A stretch of DNA of 56,384 nt from an uncultured Fretibacterium sp. (GTDB lineage Bacteria > Synergistota > Synergistia > Synergistales > Aminobacteriaceae), in the NCBI GenBank assembly GCA_937892105.1, contig CALAUZ010000038.1, positions 1-56,384 on the forward strand. The letters are read 5' to 3'. The notes beneath the pieces were generated by a model that was not told the origin of the DNA, did not search any database, and saw only the letters and a list, made by a program, of their open reading frames with translations. Shown piece after piece: positions 51,297 to 56,384 of the stretch. The position numbers were made by a program, and so were the translations under genes. The stretch's first letter is position 1. Each line of letters opens with the position of its first letter.

Positions 51297-52340
51297 CTAC
51301 ATCATAGTAATTTTAAGTGTACAGCTATTCACGCTCGAGCTAGCATAACGAGTCGTTGTTACGTCAAGCGATGTAGTAGTAGCCCCTCTTTTAGTGAGCG
51401 TGTTTTCTAAAGCTGTGCTTCTTTTCTCAAGCAAAAATCTTAAATTTATTTGTGTATCACTCACAACAGTGGGTTCTATTCTTATTAATGGAGTACTGCT
51501 TGAAGAATTACCATGGAGAGCTTGTGTCCAAGACGAAAGAGGGTCTATATGATTGAAATATTGGCCATACACTGATACTGTAGTTCCCCATCCAGCTTCC
51601 TGAATCGTTAAATAGTTATTTACATAATCTGTATATCTACAATGGTTAGCTATTATGGTAAAGCTGTATGTATCAGACGAAAAGAAAGCTATGGGCTTAT
51701 CTATTATGTAAAAACTTAAATTTTTAGTAGGGCTTGTGTAAGTAGACTGTGTTGCATAGGCAGAGATAGTATAACTTCCTGGAGCCTGCGGTGTTCCGCT
51801 TATTACTCCAGTCGAACTGTTAAGGCTAAAATTAGATGGTAAGTTCGAAGCATAATATCTTAAACTACCAACATTTGAAGGTAAGTTTTTGGATACACTA
51901 AGAGTGGCACTGTACCCGTAATCATAAATACCGCTAGGCAAACTTGTAGTGCTTATAATGATTCCATAAACAGTGAATGTGTAGCTTTTTGTGTTGCTGT
52001 AGCTTCCTTTAGTTACTGTTACTGTTACAGTCTTAGTTCCTGGACTTGTTGCAGTACCACTTACAGTAGCACCAGATGCAGTCAATCCCGCTGGCAGGTT
52101 AGAGAAAGTCCAAGAAACTTCATTTTCCAGCTCATTATACGGAACGTTAAAGGAAGCCTCGAAAGTTTTGCTTGCTGACGCATTCACTTTAAAGTCAGTT
52201 ATAGCACTAGAGTTATCAGTAGTTATTTCAACGCCATAACTAGCTACTGCATCCTTGCGCCAAACTATTACTCCGCCTATCGCTATCTGTTTTACTTCGC
52301 CTTCAGGGACTACTAGCTGTTTCAGTCGGCTGAAGTCCAT
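51297..52340 (-). CDS. Tail/receptor-binding protein with two Ig-like (He_PIG) domains
   Basis: 347 residues. A short N-terminal module typical of phage fibre proteins (MDFSRLKQLVVPEGEVKQIA, GGVIVWRKD) is followed by two putative-Ig repeats: VSWTFSNLPAGLTASGATVS then GTATSPGTKTVTVTVT, and LRYYASNLPSNFSLNSSTGV then ISGTPQAPGSYTISAYAT. A unique C-terminal ~130 residues (FFSSDTYSFTIIANHCRYTD) follows. It is probably part of the tail tip or fibre. No signal peptide. It follows the 43-codon frame and precedes the toxin-antitoxin promoter. Confidence 0.65.
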   Translation of the reverse strand: MDFSRLKQLVVPEGEVKQIAIGGVIVWRKDAVASYGVEITTDNSSAITDFKVNASASKTFEASFNVPYNELENEVSWTFSNLPAGLTASGATVSGTATSPGTKTVTVTVTKGSYSNTKSYTFTVYGIIISTTSLPSGIYDYGYSATLSVSKNLPSNVGSLRYYASNLPSNFSLNSSTGVISGTPQAPGSYTISAYATQSTYTSPTKNLSFYIIDKPIAFFSSDTYSFTIIANHCRYTDYVNNYLTIQEAGWGTTVSVYGQYFNHIDPLSSWTQALHGNSSSSTPLIRIEPTVVSDTQINLRFLLEKRSTALENTLTKRGATTTSLDVTTTRYASSSVNSCTLKITMM

Positions 52341-52380
52341 GTTACTACCTCTTTCGTTATCTCTGTATCATCGTCAAGTG

Positions 52381-52512
52381 TCATAGTCCAAGTTTCATGA
52401 GTAATATTTTGCTATCAACGTAGCTTATTGCAGTAAAAAGCCCATTTTGAACAGCATAAACCGAGCCATTTGTACTAGGCAGGTCTATCATTCTAGTATC
52501 AATCTTAGCCAT
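52381..52512 (-). CDS. Small fibre-cluster protein, probably frameshifted
   Basis: 43 codons: MAKIDTRMIDLPSTNGSVYA, VQNGLFTAISYVDSKILLMK, LGL. Its ATG overlaps the stop of the LamG/C-type lectin gene (TAATG). After codon ~36 a neighbouring frame continues with ITHETWTMTLDDDTEITKEV and VTWTSAD up to the Ig-like protein start. A single indel near 52400 therefore probably truncates a ~60-residue protein. Small proteins of this kind occur between fibre genes in phages; function unknown. Confidence 0.5.
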   Translation of the reverse strand: MAKIDTRMIDLPSTNGSVYAVQNGLFTAISYVDSKILLMKLGL

Positions 52513-53768
52513 TATTCCACAACAATCCTTATTGTCTTAGTCGTAGTGTTCCAGTTTGTAGAAACACTAACATCACACTCATATTCCCCTGCAGTAGTAG
52601 GATGTCCGCTAAGAACGCCCGCCCTAGAGAGAGTTAGTCCCTCCGGAAGGTTCTGACAGCTCCAAGCGACACGAGAAACAGGAGCATTATTAGGTAGATT
52701 TTCTACTTCAACTGTTTCTGTAATAACTTCTGCCCCATAAGCACTAGTAGGTATTTCCTGAGCACCAGTTCCAGCGTTACGGCGAAACACGAACTCATCC
52801 AAGTAGCCAATATATCCTCCAAGAGTTATAGTTGATGGCCTTAAAGTTGAGCCGCCTATGTTTGCGCTGATAGCTTCTGTACCGTCAATGTAGAGCTTGC
52901 CTTGCTCGTTGCTAATTCTAAGTAGCAGGTGATACCAAGTATCATAATCAAGAATAGTACTTGCGGTAGCGTTAATACCCCATGTCAAGCATGTAATCCC
53001 TACTGTGCTGGCTTCTTCCGTAGTGGTGTCGAATACTTCTATCTCAGTGAGTTTCTTAGCGAGCGTCAAGTCTCCTACGGTTAAGATATTTCCTTCCCGC
53101 AAATCGTAGTCCCACTCACAAATGTAGTGGAATCTGCCTAAACCAGGACTATCTTCCCATTCGCCGCTGGAATTTAACAAGAGATAATTATCATCGCTAA
53201 TCATGCCTTCCGGTAAGGTTGTAGGATACTCATCGGCCCAGTTTGTATAATTCCATGTTTCATCATTAAGCCAAAACCATGTACTATCACCAGTTTCTTT
53301 TGTTGCGCCAAGATATATTGTTACTCCATCCGCTATTTCCAATAAGAATGTGTTTTTCTCAGCACTCGTACTAGTAGCGAGATGCCCGCCTAATCCTTCG
53401 CACGCAGACTTTGCATTGTTCCAAGTCGCGGTGTTATCAAAGTATTTGAATGTATGTCCTCCAAAGAATGCATAGCCTTGCTCTTCGTAATCTATTCCCT
53501 TCAGTTTTATGAAAGCCTCAAACTCGTAGTTCCCGTAAGGACTGATGTCAAACATGTTCGTAGAGTTAGCTATGGTGATATTGCTATCTGTGTCAGGAAA
53601 GTAAGCACAAGCCGACCCGAACTTTGCACCATTGGAGAAAGTAGCGTTGCCGTTCAAGTGCCATGCTTCAGGGTAATCGTAGTGCATAAGCATAGACAAG
53701 CCTTCTACGTCGTCTGGAGCAAACTTTACACCATCAATTTCATAAGCAATTCTGTTATAAGTTAGCAT
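52512..53768 (-). CDS. LamG-type fibre protein with an inserted C-type lectin domain and C-terminal Ig-like domain
   Basis: 418 residues. A concanavalin A-like LamG fold starts at SMLMHYDYPEAWHLNGNATF and ends with WYHLLLRISNEQGKLYIDGT and GGYIGYLDEFVFRRNAG. Between them is a C-type lectin domain (residues about 100-225): GGHTFKYFDNTATWNNAKSA then CEGLGGHLATSTSAEKNTFL, WFWLNDETWNYTNWADEYP and GRFHYICEWD. The Cys pair and the Trp-x-Asp-like strand are conserved. A final Ig-like domain (LPEGLTLSRAGVLSGHPTTA) ends the protein. All point to carbohydrate or host-surface binding. Coupled to the small gene downstream. Confidence 0.75.
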   Translation of the reverse strand: MLTYNRIAYEIDGVKFAPDDVEGLSMLMHYDYPEAWHLNGNATFSNGAKFGSACAYFPDTDSNITIANSTNMFDISPYGNYEFEAFIKLKGIDYEEQGYAFFGGHTFKYFDNTATWNNAKSACEGLGGHLATSTSAEKNTFLLEIADGVTIYLGATKETGDSTWFWLNDETWNYTNWADEYPTTLPEGMISDDNYLLLNSSGEWEDSPGLGRFHYICEWDYDLREGNILTVGDLTLAKKLTEIEVFDTTTEEASTVGITCLTWGINATASTILDYDTWYHLLLRISNEQGKLYIDGTEAISANIGGSTLRPSTITLGGYIGYLDEFVFRRNAGTGAQEIPTSAYGAEVITETVEVENLPNNAPVSRVAWSCQNLPEGLTLSRAGVLSGHPTTAGEYECDVSVSTNWNTTTKTIRIVVE

Positions 53769-53769
53769 A

Positions 53770-55470
53770 TTAATTCACCTGCTCTCCACATGCAATATAG
53801 CAGAAGCCAGTACCTCCGCCTCCAGAAGCACCCTGTCTGTCTATGCTTTCATAACCGTTAGTCCCTGCAGCTCCGCCGGTTGATAGTGCTTCCTTATAGG
53901 TCTTTAGTTCTTCACAAACTAGAATTATATTTGCTCCTGCTCTTCCACCGGGGAGTGGACTACGTAAAGACTTGTTTTCATTGATAGCAACTCCTATACC
54001 GCCGTTACCTCCCGGAGCACCACCTCCTGCACCAGAATAGTATTTATTAGTATCAGTTACTGAATAAGAGGCAGTATCTCCACCATTAACTCCATGAGCA
54101 GCATTGCCATTAACTTTGCTTCCAGTTCCCCCAGCACCACCAGAATTAACCTGTCCGCCACCGCCACTACCTCCAGTACCATATACGAAGTCTGCACCTT
54201 CTCCCCCAATACCGCCGCATCCGCCTCCACCTGAGCCTACATTGGCTATTTTACCGTTGCTACCTGCTGCACCTCCATTAGCATAGTATGAAGTACCTAT
54301 TGAAACTGCCCCACCGCCAGCACCGCCAACACCTCCAGAGCCTCCCGAAATTGTTAATCTAGAGCTTGGCAAGGCATCACCGCCATTACCGCCATAACCA
54401 GCAGCACCGTTAGAGCCGTCTCCTGCGCCGCTCCACGAAGCACCAAGTCTAGCAGTACTAGGAATAGTGAGAGTATCTCCGCAAGCGATAAATATTCCTC
54501 CGCCTTGAGAGCATAAGAACCTATCTATGAGCTTGGAGTTAGTAATCTGCTGAAAGTCATAACGAACAGCCCCTTTTCCGTGAGTAAGAATATTGCCATT
54601 AATAGTGCAGTTGCCTGTAGTCCTAAACGCTACTATTCCGCCGCCTGTATTAGTACTCCAACTTAAGGGAGATATAGTTTTCCCGCTGTTTACTGTTAAA
54701 GTGTCGTATAGTGGAACTACTATAGCCTGAACATAATATGTACTCAGAAGGGAACTGTTAAGAGTGAAGTCGTCTCCGTTCTCAATTGTTATCTCACGGT
54801 CTAAGGTTACCGCTGTGCTGTTTAAGGTGTCTATTTTAGCGAAAGCGTATAGGCCAACTAGGGGATAATTTGCACTATCTGTACTAATAGGAGCAGTAAT
54901 ATGAAGCATAACTTCCAGCCCTTCAGCCGGAGCAACAGTCCCATTACTCCAAGAACTTACAGTAAATGTCTTGCTGTCCGTTATGGTGTTGAGTATGCCG
55001 TAGCTGTTTATCTGAGTATCTGAGCTAATGGTTGTTGCTGCTATGCTAGAAGTACCACATCCTGTATACCCGCCTACTTTGTTCAGTAACAGCTTTCCGC
55101 TGTAAGGTCTTGTGGGTACTGTTGGAGCACTTGTCCCTGCGCTGTGCCTGAAAACGAACTCGTCAAGGTAGAGAGCATAGCTAGTATTGTTGAAGTAACC
55201 TATCCGCATAGACGAAAGGTCGAGTACCCTGTTTGGAGTAAGCTCTCTGCTAATTACTTCTACGCCATCAAGATAGATGTTAAGGTTATTGTTCGATACT
55301 CTGAGCAGGACATGCCTCCATCCGCCTGTTGTTATTGCACTGCTACTTACTGCGCTATTAACGCCCCAATAAGGGATATAGACTAGAATATTTCCAGAAG
55401 TGTCTAGTGATATTTCAAATATTTCTGCTGTAAAAGGAGTGTTTTCCGCTCTAAGTAAATATCTCTCCCG
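53770..55470 (-). CDS. LamG plus glycine-rich tail fibre protein, N-terminus missing
   Basis: The frame is open from 55470, directly after a TAG, with no ATG until 55209 (MRIGYFNNTSYALYLDEFVF). The LamG domain clearly begins before that Met: TPFTAEIFEISLDTSGNILV, GGWRHVLLRVSNNNLNIYLD. The real N-terminal ~100 residues are therefore lost or rearranged. The middle holds beta-helix-like repeats (TINGNILTHGKG). The C-terminal ~200 residues are extremely Gly-rich (GGSGGVGGAGGGAVSIG and similar), forming polyglycine-II-like bundles as in T-even adhesins, and end GFCYIACGEQVN. It probably binds the host receptor, but truncation makes function doubtful. Confidence 0.65.
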   Translation of the reverse strand, partial: RERYLLRAENTPFTAEIFEISLDTSGNILVYIPYWGVNSAVSSSAITTGGWRHVLLRVSNNNLNIYLDGVEVISRELTPNRVLDLSSMRIGYFNNTSYALYLDEFVFRHSAGTSAPTVPTRPYSGKLLLNKVGGYTGCGTSSIAATTISSDTQINSYGILNTITDSKTFTVSSWSNGTVAPAEGLEVMLHITAPISTDSANYPLVGLYAFAKIDTLNSTAVTLDREITIENGDDFTLNSSLLSTYYVQAIVVPLYDTLTVNSGKTISPLSWSTNTGGGIVAFRTTGNCTINGNILTHGKGAVRYDFQQITNSKLIDRFLCSQGGGIFIACGDTLTIPSTARLGASWSGAGDGSNGAAGYGGNGGDALPSSRLTISGGSGGVGGAGGGAVSIGTSYYANGGAAGSNGKIANVGSGGGGCGGIGGEGADFVYGTGGSGGGGQVNSGGAGGTGSKVNGNAAHGVNGGDTASYSVTDTNKYYSGAGGGAPGGNGGIGVAINENKSLRSPLPGGRAGANIILVCEELKTYKEALSTGGAAGTNGYESIDRQGASGGGGTGFCYIACGEQVN

Positions 55471-55491
55471 CTACGATAAATATGTACAATC

Positions 55492-55758
55492 TTATACAAA
55501 GTTTATACTATTTATACTGTGGCACTCTCGCAATATGCCTTCCTGCTTCGTAGAACCCGATTTCGCAAATGCTACTTTCGTTTGGTATAGCTCTCCACAG
55601 GCTTTAATTCCCCAGTAGCGATGGGTACATATTTTCATTGCTCTTTGATTATGGTTGAATATCTTACGGACGAAACCTTTACGCTTGGTTATCGCGCTTA
55701 ATTTTTCTCCGTCCAGCCGCCAATATTCAGTTGTCAATAGCTTACCAAATGCTAAGTA
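55492..55758 (-). pseudogene. Unidentified gene fragment between the Panacea unit and the fibre gene
   Basis: An open frame without ATG: YLAFGKLLTTEYWRLDGEKL, then RKIFNHNQRAMKICTHRYWG and ELYQTKVAFAKSGSTKQEGI. It is basic and Cys/Trp-containing and looks like coding sequence, but matches nothing I recognise. It starts after one stop and ends shortly before the truncated fibre frame, so it probably marks a recombination joint. Confidence 0.35.
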
Positions 55759-55794
55759 TTATATCAGGCAATCTATACTTTAGAATAGCTTTAT

Positions 55795-55992
55795 CTAACA
55801 ATGTCTAGACTTTTCGTAACAGTTTTTAATCCCACCTAGATTAAACAATTCATGCGTACGGTCAAACGTTGCAAACGAGAATATTAATTGTTTATCTTCT
55901 ATTTCGTTGCCATTAAAAGGCAATGAACGTTTTTCCGCCTTAATATCCTTTAGCTTCGGTTGAGGTAATCTCTTCGCCCGTACCCTAGTCAT
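55795..55992 (-). CDS. Small partner of the Panacea gene, possibly truncated toxin
   Basis: 65 residues from ATG 55992 (ATG 56001 also possible): MTRVRAKRLPQPKLKDIKAE, then IEDKQLIFSFATFDRTHELF and NLGG. It overlaps the Panacea stop by 8 bases. The FSF...RTHE.FNLG pattern recalls the opening of a larger protein family found beside DUF4065 genes; here the frame ends after about 50 conserved residues, so the partner looks cut short. Function as a toxin is inference. Confidence 0.5.
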   Translation of the reverse strand: MTRVRAKRLPQPKLKDIKAEKRSLPFNGNEIEDKQLIFSFATFDRTHELFNLGGIKNCYEKSRHC

Positions 55993-56384
55993 CTTGTCCA
56001 TTCTCGTACAACTCTAGATAAAAACTTCTCATATCATCAATACTTATTGCGTTATTACATATCTGCAATGGATAATCAGGGTAGAGACTTCCTCTAGCTC
56101 GCTGCCAAGGCCTCTCACTATGTGTCAATGCTTCCAACTGTAACCCCGTAAAATCACCATAAGTGTCATATACAGCATTCAATACTTCTAATGCTTTTGA
56201 AGATAGCTTGTTTTCATCAAACTCTTTCACCTGTGGAATTAACTGCCAACCGTAATTCTTATACATTTTATACAATTCAGGAATTACAGGTCCATGCACC
56301 CACGCTTCTATCCGTTCAGGAAAAAGCGATTCACCTTCAAGCGCACAATGCCACGCCTGCGCATAGTAGCATAACTTCTGTAAT
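55985..56384 (-). CDS. Panacea-domain (DUF4065) protein, 5' end outside the window
   Basis: About 132 residues in the window. LQKLCYYAQAWHCALEGESL, FPERIEAWVHGPVIPELYKM and LEALTHSERPWQRARGSLYP align block for block with the Panacea protein at 27472-27903, but the two differ at most other positions, so they are not a recent duplicate. The start lies right of the window. Paired with a small overlapping gene, it has the layout of a PanAT-type toxin-antitoxin unit. Confidence 0.8.
   Translation of the reverse strand, partial: LQKLCYYAQAWHCALEGESLFPERIEAWVHGPVIPELYKMYKNYGWQLIPQVKEFDENKLSSKALEVLNAVYDTYGDFTGLQLEALTHSERPWQRARGSLYPDYPLQICNNAISIDDMRSFYLELYENGQDD

Noticed and set aside
52512..53768. 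Diversity-generating retroelement
   Set aside because: A C-type lectin is present, but no reverse transcriptase or template repeat was found in the window.

Overview
The window is bacterial chromosome carrying integrated phage DNA, most likely from a member of the Synergistota. The best taxonomic clue is the C-terminus of the large surface protein ending at 10452: a Ser-Gly-Gly-Cys-Asn motif, a hydrophobic segment and a basic tail, the layout of the Synergist-CTERM sorting signal. The anaerobic ribonucleotide reductase pair (nrdD/nrdG) fits an anaerobic host. No rRNA, tRNA, CRISPR array or integrase was found, so neither end of the prophage is proven.

Layout. (1) 1-4300: host genes on the minus strand. 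These are the start of a beta-glucoside-type PTS IIBC permease, a RelA/SpoT-type alarmone synthetase, and a MATE transporter fused to a GHKL ATPase-like domain and broken by several frameshifts. (2) 4390-4900: debris of a phage-type radical SAM gene and another fragment. (3) 5288-11199: a very large cell-surface lipoprotein (InlB-type repeats, calcium-binding thrombospondin-3-type repeats, leucine-rich repeats) with a frameshifted N-terminus, followed 9 bases later by an FRG-domain gene. (4) 11606-15940: a decaying phage replication module: HTH protein, coiled-coil membrane protein, replisome-organiser-like protein, a DUF6475-type protein with a nonsense codon, and a shattered DNA methylase. 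It is bracketed by two diverged copies of a ~160-base repeat. (5) 16178-19180: a divergent XRE repressor pair with clear operators, a frameshifted Mrr-like nuclease and a lipoprotein. (6) 19219-25444: a phage helicase-loader protein, a Fic protein, a two-gene AAA ATPase plus TOPRIM-like cassette with its own promoter, and nrdDG. (7) 27472-56384: phage late genes, all transcribed leftward: a Panacea protein, a giant polyvalent virion protein (4032 aa, about 4540 aa before a frameshift and a nonsense codon), two further probable virion proteins, a 1147-aa virion hydrolase with M23 and SLT domains, a Hint-domain protein, a DNA methyltransferase, holin, M15 endolysin, a VapBC-like toxin-antitoxin unit, and three receptor-binding or tail proteins. 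A second Panacea gene with a partner runs off the right edge.

How the genes work together. The late region looks like a podovirus-like ejection and lysis module: giant ejected protein, dual murein hydrolase, holin, endolysin and tail fibres, with stop/start overlaps indicating translational coupling. The XRE pair at 16.2-17.0 kb has the form of a lysogeny switch. Its GCAC/GTGC operator half-sites recur at the promoter of the helicase-loader gene, suggesting one repressor controls early replication. Several units have their own promoter or terminator (AAA-TOPRIM, VapBC) and look like independently expressed cargo.

The most promising unusual items are the compact AAA-TOPRIM pair, which resembles the logic of PARIS anti-phage systems but is much smaller, and the giant polyvalent protein, in which three ADP-ribosyltransferase-like modules, three HExxH zincin motifs and a MORN-like array are separated by a recurring Tyr-His-Gln motif. 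Many genes carry frameshifts. Some clearly reflect decay (several lesions in one gene); single indels at short homopolymers could also be assembly errors.
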